DNA from: Liolophura sinensis
Lineage: Eukaryota; Mollusca; Polyplacophora; Chitonida; Chitonidae
DNA: 64,000 bases
Direction of reading: 5' to 3'
Assembly: GCF_032854445.1 (NCBI RefSeq)
Contig: NC_088302.1
Span: 29,295,979-29,359,978 of the forward strand
Made by a program: the position numbers and the translations under genes. A model generated the notes under the pieces. The model was not told where the DNA came from and ran no database searches. It saw nothing but the letters and a program-made list of their open reading frames with translations. Shown here one piece after another: positions 1 to 11,813 of this stretch. The first letter of the stretch is position 1; every line of letters begins with the position of its first letter.

Positions 1-453
1 AAAGGCTGAATATATGAAATCTGATCTTCAAAATGAAATACATTTAATATTTATTCGAAGCGAAAGCTATGCATGAAACTAACATGAAACAGCATGAACC
101 ATTACTAAAGATGTAATTTCACCACACTGAAATATTTTTCATTTCAACAAAACTGTATGCCCTGTAATAATTGTTATATTTTCTTTTTATTACAGAACCA
201 TGACTAGAATGACAAAAGTCCTGCATTCAACCTAAAGTCTGGAATGAAAAAGTGCACTTTCAAATGAACAAAAAAGTGATATTTTAATTTTTTTCTGATA
301 AGAAATCAACAAAACTTTACCAAAAAAAAAAAACTTCTTTAGTGACCTTATAGTTGGATGAATCAATTACTTCTCTGTATCAAGCCAAGGTTGTTCCTTT
401 AAAAATGCTAAACTTTTGGTAAAATACTCTATGCTGCCAAACTACTACAGCTA
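1..453. other. Non-coding AT-rich stretch
   Basis: No long reading frame, splice-site pair or repeat was recognised here. The stretch contains short A and T runs and ends at the TTAA target site of the MITE that follows. Confidence 0.6.
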
Positions 454-1008
454 TTAAAGGTGAAGAAAATTTTTAAAAACGACACTATTATAGGTTAAAA
501 AGAGCACATTTGTTTCTATCTGGTGGACTGCCTGCTGCATAATTTTGTGATTTCTCCTCGCCGTACACGTAAAGCCTGAAAGTTTCAAAGCAGGCATAAA
601 TCGCTCAGTCCATCGCGTCCTCCATTTTTAACACCCTGTAATTTATGCTGGGGGTGTGTTGCCTCTCAGCCAATGAGAATCGTTAAATCTGCCGGCTTGT
701 TCGTGTAAACTCGAAACCTACATGTACGTCCAACATTCCGGTTTCCCTATCTTCAAGCGGAAAATGAACTGTACTGTTCGCTACCTTCTGGGAAGAAGAG
801 TTCTACCGGAAATGTACGAACTGTATGGACTTCAGGCCAAGTTCTTAGGCAAAATGGTGTCGCCCACATTGGATTTTGGCACTGACTTTATTTATAATTT
901 ATCAACTTGAAGTACAGATAAGAATTTTTTTTATGGCGTGCACCTCTGAGGAAATGCATACTCTTTTCAATAGTATTTGTTTGATATTTAAATTTTCTTC
1001 CCCTTTAA
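454..1008 (+). mobile_element. MITE with TTAA target site, copy A
   Basis: The element starts with TTAA then AGGTGAAGAAAA and ends with TTTTCTTCCCCT then TTAA. The termini are therefore inverted repeats of about 12 bp flanked by a TTAA duplication. A second copy lies inverted at 39510-40072. Both share the whole body, including a central part (about 735-825 here) that is much better conserved than the rest. TTAA duplications are characteristic of the piggyBac superfamily, but these ends are not the usual CCY type, so the superfamily is only inferred. No transposase is encoded. A 62-codon frame at 722-910 lies inside and is considered fortuitous because copy B does not keep it intact. Confidence 0.8.
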
Positions 1009-1083
1009 CAAAAAAAGACTTGAAATCAGCCATCAATAAGGCTGCTTTTAACACAGATCCGAGAATTCTCCTCTAAAAAATAC

Positions 1084-1152
1084 CTTACTCCATCGTGTTT
1101 TTACGAGATGCATTTCAGCATACACAAAGCCAGCTGTGCCAATGTGTTCAGA
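1084..1152 (-). CDS. Exon-like segment, 23 codons (weak)
   Basis: On the minus strand a TTACAG acceptor is followed by 69 open bases and an AAG|GTATTT donor, in phase 0 on both sides. The peptide contains HIGTAGFVYAEMHLVKTRW. The polypyrimidine tract is poor. It lies in the direction of the minus-strand gene and could be a further internal exon, but chance is a serious alternative. Confidence 0.2.
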
Positions 1153-1900
1153 CTGTAATTTAGATTTTTGTCTCATATTGCAGACATTCTTTTCAGTCGG
1201 GCAGGCAGAGTGATGGCAACAGAACATAATCTGGTCAGAAATATTGCATAATAGAGACAAACTCCCTACAGGCTAACATAATACTATAGACATACAGCAT
1301 TAAGCCCATAAATTATCATTATACTTCAACCATAACAAACTCCATTACCATAAACAGTTTTAAGCATGCAAATATAATACTGGTATGCCTGCAGAGTATA
1401 AATCATCATTGGACAGAATTTTAACCAATCACCTCTATTTATTCAGACATCAGGTATCTCTCAAAGACATAATACAACAGAATGTTTAATATGACAGACT
1501 GAGCTAGGCACATGTAAAAATTAACTGTTAATTAATCCTGACAGATAGCTGTAAACTACATCTGATAACCTGCGAGTTCATGCTGTTATTGCTTTGTGAG
1601 CTCTTCCCAAAAAGTGAAGGACACTTTTGTACTATGCACCAGAAAGCATTGATTTCAAAAAAAAAATTACTGTAATTCTTTTTGCATGTTTGCAAGGTGT
1701 TTTTTTTTTCAAGCGTGTTCTAAAGGCATTATTCTGTGTAGACTGATAAAATTACACTTCTTGTGAAGCCAAGAAAATTGGCCAACCAACCAATGTATAG
1801 TTTTGTCTCAAAAATCAAATGAAAAATATGTATAAATTGCAGGGAGTTGCTCATTCATATGTGAAAAGCTTCAGGAATGAGGGTATTTACGGAAACAGAG
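1153..1900. other. Non-coding stretch
   Basis: No supported gene was seen. The sequence is AT-rich with short homopolymers (A run near 1658, T run near 1702). Confidence 0.5.
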
Positions 1901-2002
1901 ATGGAACAATGGGCTTTTTTTTTAATGGAACTATGGGCTTTTCCTTAATGGAACAGTGGGCTTTTTCTTAATGGAACAGTGGGCTTTCTCTTAATGGAAC
2001 AT
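1901..2002 (+). repeat. Minisatellite, about 23.5 bp x 4.3
   Basis: Units start ATGGAACA at 1901, 1925, 1948, 1971 and 1994 and contain GTGGGCTTTTTCTTA. The T run varies in length between units, so the array is imperfect and non-coding. Confidence 0.85.
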
Positions 2003-2884
2003 TATACTACAGACAATATAGTAAATTTTTAGAACTTCAGAAAGCAGTGACAACTCACAACTTCCTGGCTCCACTCTGGTGGTAATTATGGGATAATTAG
2101 ACAACCAGGCCTTTGTCCAATCCTCGCCAATCAAGCATGGAATTTTAAAGTTTTTAATTGGGCCAGAGAATATCTGTGACAGCTATTCCTGTCTGCTTTG
2201 TACATGTGACATTACATGGCGGCAACCTTTGTTAGGCCAATGATTGCTTTCTGCCAATCCCATCGACTCAACATTTCAAACACACTGCACCACCTGCATC
2301 ATTTTCCAAAATATATATCTATTAAAATAGTATCATACATGTGGTTTAGCCCATGAATTCTTTTCATAAAATAACATTTTATGCAATCATCCCACAGAGA
2401 GACATCCAGCAGGAGAACTGGATAAGCCGACCAATACTGCATAACACAGGGAGAATGGCCAGGAAGTTGCCAATCAATGCCAATCAACTTTGATATTGTG
2501 CAGCTTAGAGGCCCACTAACTAGGTTCTAACAACCAATGAGCACTTGACATTTAACAATGCCAAGTCATTGACAGTCTATTTATTCCGGCTGTCATACAG
2601 CTAGTTAGGCCTATACACATACATGTAAATGTACACATGTCACAGGTAGTAACTGTACTTTTACACATTTACAGTGTTACAGATTCTTACACATGTATAT
2701 ATTTTATTTCTTTTAGCCTTGGCAGTGACTTTATACACAAGTATGCAGGGAAGTTTACCACTGTCAAGCATATACTTCACTCCATCCATTGCAAGGTGGA
2801 TTGGTCTTCTGTGCATGGACAACGCCACATATATGTTTATGTTCAATTTACTTTACCCTTAATTCTAACATGTACAAATAACGA
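2003..2884. other. Non-coding stretch
   Basis: No supported gene. The word GCCAATCA or close variants recurs between about 2110 and 2545, but no ordered repeat could be defined. Short minus-strand frames (for example 2299-2487) have no convincing splice signals. Confidence 0.45.
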
Positions 2885-3180
2885 GTTAGGAAAGAGAGTT
2901 GTAATAACAAAACCAAAAATAAGCCTTACACTCTACATTAATAAATAAAAATATATATGTGAAGGTTGGAGTTATATTTTTACATTTATGATAAGGTGTG
3001 TATTAATTTTTTACTCAAAAAGAAAAAAAACAACTATGAAAGGAAGTTGTAATACCAAAATCAAAAATTAGACTTACCTTCTACATTATTAAATTAAAAA
3101 AACAAATATGGATTTTTATATTTGTACTATTAGACTAAAAACGGTATTAATTTCTTAGCGAAAAAGAAAAAAACAAAACA
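2885..3180. repeat. Degenerate tandem duplication, 2 x about 145 bp
   Basis: Two adjacent segments share the order GTTGTAATA, CAAAAAT, CTTAC, TCTACATTA, GTATTAATTT and a purine-rich end (AAAAAGAAAAAAA). The first runs to about 3041 and the second from there to about 3180. They have diverged by many substitutions and small indels, so the duplication is old. Confidence 0.65.
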
Positions 3181-3319
3181 ATCTAGGGTGGGTCGATCAG
3201 TCCTTGGTCTAAAGCAAATGGTGCCCTGGTGTGTATCTTCTATTTGATATTAAAAACAATGGAAACTTCTGAATAGCTAAGAGGCCTATGCTTAATGCAA
3301 GTGGTGCAGTGTGTTTAAA

Positions 3320-3493
3320 TCATTTCCATCCCAGACCTGTGAACTGCCTGGGAAGATGAACAATATGTTGACGGCAATAAATCCCCAAGCCTTCTGGGAG
3401 TCGTGACAAGTGACGGAGTGCGGCGATCAGCTGTAGAACACACCTGATAGGATAACGTTTGTTATGCTTAAGTGTCGCAAAGTTACAAACACT
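3320..3493 (-). CDS. Candidate terminal exon (alternative B), minus-strand gene
   Basis: On the minus strand a strong pyrimidine tract ending GTCCTCTGTACAG precedes 57 open codons ending in TGA, entered in phase 0. The segment is CpG-rich compared with its surroundings. The peptide includes LIAALRHLSRLPEGLGIYC. Phase 0 is what exon 5 of the minus-strand gene (10276-10198) requires, so this could be its last exon. A second acceptor inside (CTATCAG|GTG) opens another frame of about 42 codons, which lowers confidence. The competing candidate is 8078-8176. Confidence 0.27.
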   Translation of the reverse strand, partial: SVCNFATLKHNKRYPIRCVLQLIAALRHLSRLPEGLGIYCRQHIVHLPRQFTGLGWK

Positions 3494-5307
3494 CTGTACA
3501 GAGGACGACCGTGAGCGTGAAAGACGGCATTTAACCAATCACAGTTTACAATGTTGATCAAAGAGACGACACAAACCCAGTAGATCTATCAATTGTGCAT
3601 TTGGTCAGACACTCTTCACTTCATTCTTAGAAAGGCGGAAAATCTAATTACAGAAATCAATTTAACAATTGACGAAAGGTAGCAGAGGAACGACGACCGC
3701 TGCTGCAATGCTGGTGGTCTGGTGATAAGCAAGGAAGCTGCATGCATGGCGACCACACCATGAATTAAGGGGCTATGAGATCAATATGCAGGATCGGCAG
3801 AAAACACCTTCAGTTTACAACCACCATTCACATTCTAGGATCCTTCACAGAAACACTATTACGCAATTTGGTAATCAATATGGTCATTGTTTGGGCCATT
3901 TTGACACAGCTTGTCAACATTCATTGCACATTACGTGATCTGGCTGCAGTAAAAGCGCTTTAGTTTCCTCACATCACTGCGTTTTCCCGGTAATTTCTAT
4001 GCCAATGAGGGCAAAGACAAAAAATTCACTCAGCAAAATTACACATTGAGCAAAGCGATAAGAGAAGCACAATACAGCCAGCATTGAATTATTAAATCCA
4101 TGTGTTTATTTTAATCCCCATTTCTTTTGGTTCAGTAAATCTGTTCACAGGAAGCTGAAGTAAATAATGATACTGCATACTGATACTTTGTCCTGCAGAC
4201 AAAGTTTGTCAAGAATTCACGCAGTGCCACTAATCAGCCTGACTATATACCACACAATAAAACCATGAAGCCCTAAGGCATTTTTATTTCCAATAAACTG
4301 AGCTAAAAATAGATTTGAAACACCCTGTTGCTATGGTCAGGAAACAACCAATCAGATAAGGTGTATCTTACAGTTCCTGTTTCATTGAGGTCAAAAATTC
4401 AGAAAAACAAAAAAAAAAAACACCTCGATGTGACCTTCCATTAACTAACACACAATTTACAAGCAAATGATTGGTTCAGCTTTATAAACGAATTTCACGT
4501 ACATGCATGTTCACATTGTCATTGCGATGTGAAACATTTTCCCCTATACCCTGTGATAGAACATACAAAAATTTTAGCAACTTTCAGACTAAATTTTACA
4601 TGAAATTATACATTTTCCAAACACAATTCATAATTAATACGGTAGTACTTTATGCCCTTGTGATAAGATATCTCATTACCTTTTGTTGAAATGCTAAAGT
4701 TGACAACTTGCTAACATATGAATGACTTCATCAGAACAAACACTAAATTGAGAACAAACATATATTTCTGCCAGAGGGCATAAATTCTACATGTTACAAA
4801 TGTTACATGATACCTGAGTGCCTTAAATTGTCAGATAAGGTTTATATGTTAATTAGTACTATTATACAATCATTGACGATCAATTTCCATTATAAAGCAA
4901 TATTATCACTAAGATAAAGAGGCCCACTTATCAACTACTGGCAATCATGAGTTCCAATAACTACCCAAATGATGATCGTGTTAACATGCTGTAAGTCTTT
5001 ATCTGAATCACCATGATTACACTACATTTACAACATCACAGAGACAGTTGGTAAATGCCATATTGCCTTCGGTCTATTCTGTTACATATATATGTACGTA
5101 TATGTACAAGCAGCATACAACAGGTACCTGCATGTGGATACACAGAAAAGGAAACAAAGAAGAACAGGAAAATACTACCCGTTTGAAGTTAAAGTTTAAC
5201 TCCCAGTTAAAAAAAAGAACATGCGAATGCCAAGTGTTAGAGCTGGCTTAAGTTCACTATAAACTGTATTAACTGGCTTAAACTGTCATCATGTTAGGAG
5301 ATAAAGG
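3494..5307. other. Non-coding stretch before SINE
   Basis: No supported gene. The part at 3494-3780 is moderately CpG-rich (AACGACGACCGCTGC near 3690) but has no open frame with splice signals. The remainder is AT-rich. Confidence 0.5.
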
Positions 5308-5321
5308 ATTTAATTGGAATA

Positions 5322-5593
5322 GGGGGGCCTCTGTGGCTCAGTTGGTTAGCGCGCGAGCGCAGCGTAATGACCCAGGAGTCTCTCACCAATGCGGTCGATG
5401 TGAGTTCAAGTCCAGCTCATGCTGGCTCCCTCTCCTGCCGTACGTGGGAAGGTCTGTCAGCAACCTGCGGATGGTCGTGGGTTTCCCCCGGGCTGTGCCC
5501 GCTTTCCACCCACCATAATGCTGGCCGCCGTCGTATAAGTGAAATATTCTTGAGTACGGCGTAAAACACCAATGAAATAAATAAATAAATAAA
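5322..5593 (+). mobile_element. tRNA-derived SINE, full length, with target-site duplication
   Basis: The head carries an A box (GTGGCTCAGTTGG) and a B box (GAGTTCAAGTCC), the two internal pol III promoter elements of a tRNA. A body with the conserved end GAGTACGGCGTAAAACACCAAT and an (AAAT)n tail follows. A perfect 14-bp duplication, ATTTAATTGGAATA, flanks it at 5308-5321 and 5594-5607. Intact head, tail and duplication indicate a fairly recent insertion. This is the reference copy for the main SINE family in the window. Confidence 0.93.
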
Positions 5594-5631
5594 ATTTAAT
5601 TGGAATACATTTTAAGCCAATAAAAAGATTT

Positions 5632-5723
5632 AGAATAATGCACAGGTACATGTAAGAATAATGCACAGGTACATGTAAGAATAATGCACAGGTACATGTA
5701 AGAATAATGCACAGGTACATGTA
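5632..5723 (+). repeat. Minisatellite, 23 bp x 4
   Basis: Four consecutive identical 23-bp units start AGAATAATGCACAGG at 5632, 5655, 5678 and 5701, just downstream of the SINE target site. Identity between units points to recent expansion. Confidence 0.93.
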
Positions 5724-5880
5724 AGCAATTAAAATTTGCAATTTAAGAATATTTTACTTATACAACAACGACCAGCATTATGGATGGGGGAAACAGGACA
5801 AGGCCAGGTCAAAACCAATACATATATATTTCAGTTAAAAAATTTTAAACTTATTTCTCAATTTTCTCTTGTTTTAGCAG

Positions 5881-6405
5881 AAGTTAGAATGTGCTGGACT
5901 TGGGTTGTATCACATGAAGCTTGTCACTCTGGCAGACTTCAGAATGCTGAAATGATCCAAGTTTGGGTTGTGAATTGGCAATGGTGCAAGATAGGTGTCA
6001 GGCACCATTAGCAATAAACTCTCCAAACCACTCCAACATCGTCATGATGCAATTTTGTAGGAGATTTGAGCCGAGCTAAGCAGTGACATTGCTTAATCAA
6101 TCAAGAGGTTTTCAAATTGCTGTACTACTGAGATGGCAAAATTGGTTTCTTAAATCGATGGACGTTACTGGAAATGCTATACCAACAGGGCTATGTCTAT
6201 TGACATGTCCTTATCAACACACCATGAGAACCCTTCCCAAGTGAAGCGATATAATAGGCAAAGCTTTTGGGAGGCCCTTCAATTTAATACAGTGGTAATA
6301 CCAGCCAAAGAGCCTGTTACGTTAGAGGTGGGAGCCACTGGCGAGCTTGTGCAAACTGTAGATTCAAGAGGAGATAATTTTACGACAATTGTGATTACCA
6401 AGTAA
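5881..6405 (+). other. Exon-like plus-strand segment, unidentified
   Basis: A good plus-strand acceptor (TTTCTCTTGTTTTAGCAG) ends at 5880. Two overlapping frames further on are open: one from about 6096 to a TGA near 6238, and one from ATG 6193 to TAA 6405 (70 residues, containing VIPAKEPVTLEVGATGEL). The residue mix looks protein-like, but the frame changes between them and a TGA follows the acceptor after 24 codons. It could be a decayed coding sequence or chance. Confidence 0.18.
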
Positions 6406-7578
6406 AGACAGGAGGTGCTAGAAGGTTCCCAAGAGCTTGTGAAGCCAACCAATCACCTGTTAGCTGGCTCATCAAAATAATACAATCACTTCAGATCTGT
6501 GCCCACTATATTGAATTAGCATGATGAAATTTATTTTACAGCTGAAGTGTTCTATTGCACACAAAACATTACCGGACACAAGAGCAGCTGATGCCAAGAA
6601 AACGGAGACAGAAGTGAGCAAAAAAACTGTTCACATATCACAAACTTGGCCAAGTTTACACTGATCACCGGATATTGGAGATCAATAGTTCGCTGTTACA
6701 CACCACACACAGCTGGTACTATGCAATACTGCACAAAGACTCAGTCAATGAAACATGCAATATTACTACCTATCTCACCCAACCATACTTCCCCAAGTGC
6801 CAAACACAGCAAAAAAATGAACAGTAATGAAACTCATTACATCTGTCACCATTCATGTATTATCACTCCAATTTGCAAACACTTCCTGGATTTACAATCC
6901 CCCCCTCTACCCCCCCCCCCCCCCAGGATTTTTCTCTCAGTGCAGAATCATAACCTTTTCAAATGGAGGGTTTTGTGGCAATCATGCCTCTGAACTTAGA
7001 AATACTTAAGAGTTACTAATTACAATTGGACTTCAACAAGACCTTGTTGTTATTGTTGTAATAAGACTTTGGTTACTTGATTATTCGCCTGGTCTGGATA
7101 GAAACAAGATCTTTGTGAACTGAAGTAATGTTCAGCTAACTGTAGCGTCTTAGAATATATGACAAATGTATAGTTTTTAACCATATTTTTAATTAATTTC
7201 TAACTAAATTAATTTCTACAAAAGCTTTTATTGCTTTTATTTTGTGATAACTGACTAATTTTATTTGAATGTTATGAATATTAAACAAAAAAAAAAAAAA
7301 AACAAAGACAGCTGGCCACATCCAAATAGGCATTCTCTCCTTAAATTCAAAGAAGATTTAAAGTTATTTTACGATGTAGTCGCACATCAAAGCTCCATTT
7401 CATTGACTGGGAGCTATTATAGATGAACAAAAAGTGAGATTGTATGCATCATACTTTAATTAGTAAATTATTTCCAGTTCTCAACAAGTAGATCTATACA
7501 CATGTACATGCATACTTCATACATGTCATTTTACTTATTCCAAAGTTGTGCAACTGTACATCATATGATCAAGCCATT
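6406..7578. other. Non-coding stretch with homopolymers
   Basis: Contains a C-rich run at about 6900-6925 and an A run near 7289-7304. No supported gene was seen. Confidence 0.5.
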
Positions 7579-7590
7579 AATTCTCACTTA

Positions 7591-7857
7591 ATTTATTTAT
7601 TTATTTGATTGATGTTTTACGCCGTACTCAAGAATATTTCACTTATACAACAGCGGTCAGCATTATGGTGGGTGGAAACAGGGCTGAGCCCGGGGAAAAC
7701 CCATGACCATCCCCAGGTTGCTGGCCGACCTTCCCACTTTCGGTCGGAGAGGAAGCCAGCATGAGCTGGACTTGAACTCATAGCCACCGCATTGGTGCGA
7801 GACTCCTGGGTCATTATGCCGCGCTATCGCGCTAACCAACTGAGCCACAGAGGCCTC
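7591..7857 (-). mobile_element. tRNA-derived SINE, full length, minus orientation
   Basis: Same family as 5322-5593. Read on the minus strand it has the tRNA-like head (CTGTGGCTCAGTTGG), the B box region (GAGTTCAAGTCC), the body and a tail of TAAA repeats. The flanks carry near-identical duplications AATTCTCACTTA (7579-7590) and AATTCTTACTTA (7858-7869), with one mismatch. Its tail supplies AATAAA words on the minus strand and is the first such signal downstream of the candidate terminal exon at 8078-8176. Confidence 0.92.
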
Positions 7858-8077
7858 AATTCTTACTTAAAATATAAATATAACCAGTAATACAAACATT
7901 TGTGTAAAAGTTTGTAAACAAAAAGGAATATATATCTCATTCCTTCAAGAATCTGGAACATTAGTGAAAGAAATCCTTCCTGATTAACTCATGGTTGAGG
8001 TAGTTACTGTACCACATTTCTTCCACCAGATTAATCATCATAAATGTGGCCATATATCTACATAGGGCTTCGTCATG

Positions 8078-8176
8078 TTACATCATGAGGACAACGGATA
8101 CTTCCTCATTGATTTTTTTTTCCACGTAACATTGTATTCTGGGTAGTATAATAAGCTTCATTAGAGGGGAAACTAG
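8078..8176 (-). CDS. Candidate terminal exon (alternative A), minus-strand gene
   Basis: On the minus strand a long pyrimidine tract (TTTTTTCTTTCTTTTTTTCTT) and TATTGCAG acceptor precede 32 codons and a TAA, read in phase 0 as exon 5 requires. The peptide includes LMKLIILPRIQCYVEKKI. Joined to exons 1-5 it would end a protein of about 160 residues. Another frame is also open for 23 codons after the same acceptor, and no family match is known, so this stays tentative. Confidence 0.33.
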   Translation of the reverse strand, partial: LVSPLMKLIILPRIQCYVEKKINEEVSVVLMM

Positions 8177-8993
8177 CTGCAATAGGTTCAAGAAAAAAAG
8201 AAAGAAAAAACTGAAGGGAAATTTGAGACGAATGTGTAACGACCGTCATCAAAAGCTCAAATTGGCAAACAGATACGTATCTTTGCCTTAGAGTGACTTT
8301 GTTCATGTTTTATATAAAGTCTCTTTGACAATGGTTTCTTTAAATCATGACACGTTCCCAAAGCAGATTATCTACAAAGGGTAGTCTTGTAAAACAAATA
8401 TTTTTACTTCGAGGCGTTTTGCTTTTAAAATTGAAACAAGAAGTTCTGGTACATGTACATGCAAATTATACAGAAAATTTGGCTAAAAACGGCACAAAAC
8501 ATTATACAGATTGTGCACACTGTGTGATTGGGATATCAGGAATTATTAGCTCAACAAAAGCGATGTTCAAGAAGTATGAAGCAAAAGATTGCCATCACTG
8601 TCAAGAGCAGACAATTTCTGACATCATATGTTTTATTATATTGACAAAGTGTCTCTGTTCAGTTGGTATTTGAATGAATCACTGAATCTGAATGTTAACA
8701 CCAATCTAGCCAACGTCTGATGGTTGTTTACTTTACAAATAAGCAGACGTCAGACAGCACAGAAAGGGAGATAACTGCAGTAGAATAAATGCATGTGATA
8801 GCCTGATAATGACAGGAGATCATTGGCTATTGTCTCATCAACATGGGCTATTACTTAGAGAGGGTGACAGTGCTATCCTGATGAACACATTATCATTGTA
8901 GAGCACTGTTTCGTATGTGACCATGTACGGAAAAATGGAAACCAAGCATCATTCAATGAGTTATAATAGCTTATAGTACCACTAATTATTTCC
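8177..8993. other. Non-coding stretch
   Basis: No supported gene. A 108-codon plus-strand frame at 8347-8673 has no recognisable domain, no splice context and an AT-driven composition. Confidence 0.45.
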
Positions 8994-9353
8994 TTACTTG
9001 ATTATTGTTTTAAGGCTATACTCCAGAATATATCATTTACACAATGGCAGTCAGTTTTATGGGTGGGGCCAATAACCCAATTCCTCTAGGGTAAACGATA
9101 AACTCTTAGCACAGTGCTAAGGAGTCTTAATTACCACATGTGCTAAGTATGCACACCCCACTGCATGGTGAAAGACAAAAGAAGGTATTCAACATATGTT
9201 TGTGACACTGAATGATTATTAAATTGTTACCAAAGCCCACAAACATTAATACTGAGTGAACCCACAAAAGATAAATTCAATGCCTAAAGGTGGGATTGAA
9301 CCTGCGACTTGTGTGCCAATACAAGTGTCTTATTAGCCCCTCAACCAAGACTT
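8994..9353 (-). mobile_element. tRNA-headed SINE of a second type
   Basis: On the minus strand the head has a tRNA A box (TTGGTTGAGGGGCTAATA) and a B box (GGTTCAATCCC). The distal part (CTCCAGAATATATCA, TTTTATGGGTGGGG) is related to the 3' body of the main SINE family. The body is longer and AT-rich, and no clear target duplication was found. It is probably an older, composite or divergent family. Confidence 0.6.
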
Positions 9354-10186
9354 ATTCTCAATGTTATAAGTCAAAGTACAAGCATCAATCTGACATCTCT
9401 AGGATGTGTAATCTCCAATTTCTCCAATCCTCCGCTATTGCTATGAATACCTTGACTAACGGGCCACACCTGTCTGGGAACTGATATCAGGGCAGATCAA
9501 AGGTCTTAACTGATCAATATACCAATACCAGCTTGACTTGTCAAGCACGTTGCTACTAAACATTGTGTGATATGACAATAGTCGACTGCAGTATGTGTTA
9601 CTATTAAAGAGGGCTGTTCTTTCTCACATCTTGTCATTTAAACTTTTAGTATTCCAGTAGGGTAGAGTTGATTATTAAAAGTCAAACTACAGTAGCAGTT
9701 TGTAATAGGCTAAAATATTGTTGTTGGCTTTAATAAATAGACTTGAAAATTCTAAAAACATGAGGAATGTGGCCATGAGGCATTTCACAAACAATCTCTA
9801 TAAATTCAATGTCAGATGTAATACTCAGTGGACAATACACAACAACAGAAAAAAAAAATCATGTATCAATCACAAGTTAGAAATTAAGTTAAAAACACCA
9901 AAAAGGTGATTTATGTTAACTGGATATACAGGGTATCAATAAAAATATGATTTGAAAACTTTTCCAAAAACAAAAAGAGTGTTGTGATGTACCAAAAGAA
10001 TGTGCAATTTCATTGTTGGCAAATATAATATGCATCCAAGTACATGAATGTACTTAGAAGTATATTGATGTAAAAAGTAAGAAAATAAACAACAATGGAG
10101 ACAAAGGTATTTATTTGATAATGACAACAGTGAAAGTGTACATAAATTAATATAATTAATACAATGACAACATGCACAGTTGAAAA
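9354..10186. other. Non-coding stretch up to the duplicated block
   Basis: AT-rich, no supported gene. In the gene model this is intron downstream of exon 5. The similarity shared with the second block begins at 10187. Confidence 0.5.
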
Positions 10187-10197
10187 AATCGACTCAC

Positions 10198-10276
10198 AGG
10201 GTGGGGAAACTTCTTTCTATACAAATCAATAATATACACGGAATAAAACTGAGGGAGACAGGTGGAGGAGTGCAGA
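10198..10276 (-). CDS. Exon 5 of unidentified minus-strand gene (first copy)
   Basis: The minus strand shows acceptor TTGTCTTAGCAG, 79 bases and donor CCT|GTGAGT. The first base completes the codon left open by exon 4 (GT+T), and 26 codons follow, ending in phase 0. The peptide includes LPQFYSVYIIDLYRKKF and looks like folded, mixed hydrophobic and basic protein. In the second copy the last codon is CCC instead of CCT, a synonymous change. The protein family is not recognised. Confidence 0.6.
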
Positions 10277-10933
10277 CTGCTAAGACAACAGGTATCTATA
10301 GATGACGACAAGTATGTATATACATTACAGGTGTGTCACTTCCATGCCAAACTAAATCAAATCTCAGATCAGCCAATATAAAGTAACATACATGTACGAC
10401 ATAAATTTATACTAAGTTTAAATATCTAATGGTGTTCTAAACATGGTGAAAATAGGATAAAATGTTAATTTGTTGTTTTAGTTTTTTATTTTGCATTTTT
10501 TAATTGGGGACATCATTGTTTTAAACAAACTGTTTTTTTTTACCAATGAAATACATCCTCTTTAATCATACTTCAATTGGGTATACATATTACATTTTAC
10601 TGTTTTACTGTGACTTTCACATTCATTTTAAGGACTCTGTCAGAAATTAATTTTATTTTATGTATTAAAAACTCAAAGAAGGTTTACACAACTCTTTTGG
10701 TGCACAGGTAATATTAAGCCAGTCAACTTATTTCACGGAATATGAAGAAATAAAAAGTTAATTATTCTCGAAATGCCTCAGTAGGATAGGCAACAGCTAG
10801 TGCGCACCGTCATCATAAGGAAGTCTTCATTCTGAGAATTTAGGTACACTGACACAGTGCACATGTACTGTACAGGTAGCGCATGTTATCAGAGCTGTGT
10901 GAACACACACGTTTTGCTGTCACATGTGCTTAC
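10277..10933 (-). other. Intron between exons 4 and 5 (first copy)
   Basis: AT-rich sequence with no further exon recognised. GT at its 5' end (GTAAGC) and AG at its 3' end fit a standard intron on the minus strand. Confidence 0.5.
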
Positions 10934-10973
10934 ACTGTGACTAATGGATACAGGAGCCGGCGCTGTACGCAGT
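10934..10973 (-). CDS. Exon 4 (40 bp) of unidentified gene (first copy)
   Basis: The minus strand has a strong pyrimidine tract ending CATCTTCCCAG, 40 bases and donor AGT|GTAAGC. The first two bases complete the codon begun by exon 3 (G+AC, Asp). Twelve codons (CVQRRLLYPLVT) follow and two bases remain for exon 5. The exon is identical in the second copy at 22642-22681. It is small, but both flanking phases match. Confidence 0.55.
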
Positions 10974-11813
10974 CTGGGAAGATGGCAGATGGCCGGCAGT
11001 AAGAACACACACTCTCATTACCATAATACACAGTATTATATATCTTACAGTGTTTAATTACAAAATGACCCCAGACAAGAGTAGTGTAAATAAAGTGGAT
11101 GTCGTGGGAATGGTAGGATATGTCAGTGTATATACAAAGATAACAGTGGAGTATGCGTCATTGAATTCAAGGCCAATCAGAAATGTGGCCTACACCTGGT
11201 TTTAATGTTACATCTAAATCAGAAAAAAAGTCAACTATATATTATTTTATCTTTCTGCCTTCAATCATTAAATGGATGTACTGCATTTCACCAAAAAATC
11301 TGAACGTGATCAAATTATTCATTTTGCCTGATTCTGTTCTGTTCATCTGTTCAAAGCTGATTTAAGGTTTGTTTGGGACATATATAATAATTTACATCTT
11401 ACTGGAAAAATAGGAGTTTAAGCATATAAAGTAATACTTTGTACTTTTTTCATTCAAATTTACAGAGCAAATTGCCGAATACAAGGTCTTTGTAGATTTT
11501 CAAAAGTTTTAACCCTGTGTATGCAGTAATTCCAACAGTAAACAAAAGCGTAGTAAATAAAAAACAAGTGGACCTGTGCACCTATCTGTGTTTGAGTTGT
11601 TAACTTTTCACACTAGACTTCCATGCCAAACTTCCATTTCACTTTTCTGTTCTCGTGATGTGTAGAGGCCAGTAGTCAATAACTTTGTTTGAAGAAACAC
11701 AGACATGATGGTAAAGTTCCGTGTGTGCTATATGTGTCAATAAACAGCTAGACACACCTGTCCTGCATGAAGTGAACACACCTGCAACGAACCTGTACTA
11801 ACATCAATGTTAC
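10974..11813 (-). other. Intron between exons 3 and 4 (first copy)
   Basis: No additional exon seen. A plus-strand 60-codon frame at 11183-11365 is preserved in the second copy only because the blocks are almost identical. Its composition is AT-driven. Confidence 0.5.

Noticed and set aside
722-910. 62-codon frame starting MYVQHSG
   Set aside because: It lies inside MITE copy A and is not preserved in copy B.
5291-5564. 65-75-codon frames at SINE loci (also near 7617, 18703, 31036 and 37969)
   Set aside because: They recur only because the SINE sequence recurs. They are non-coding pol III elements.
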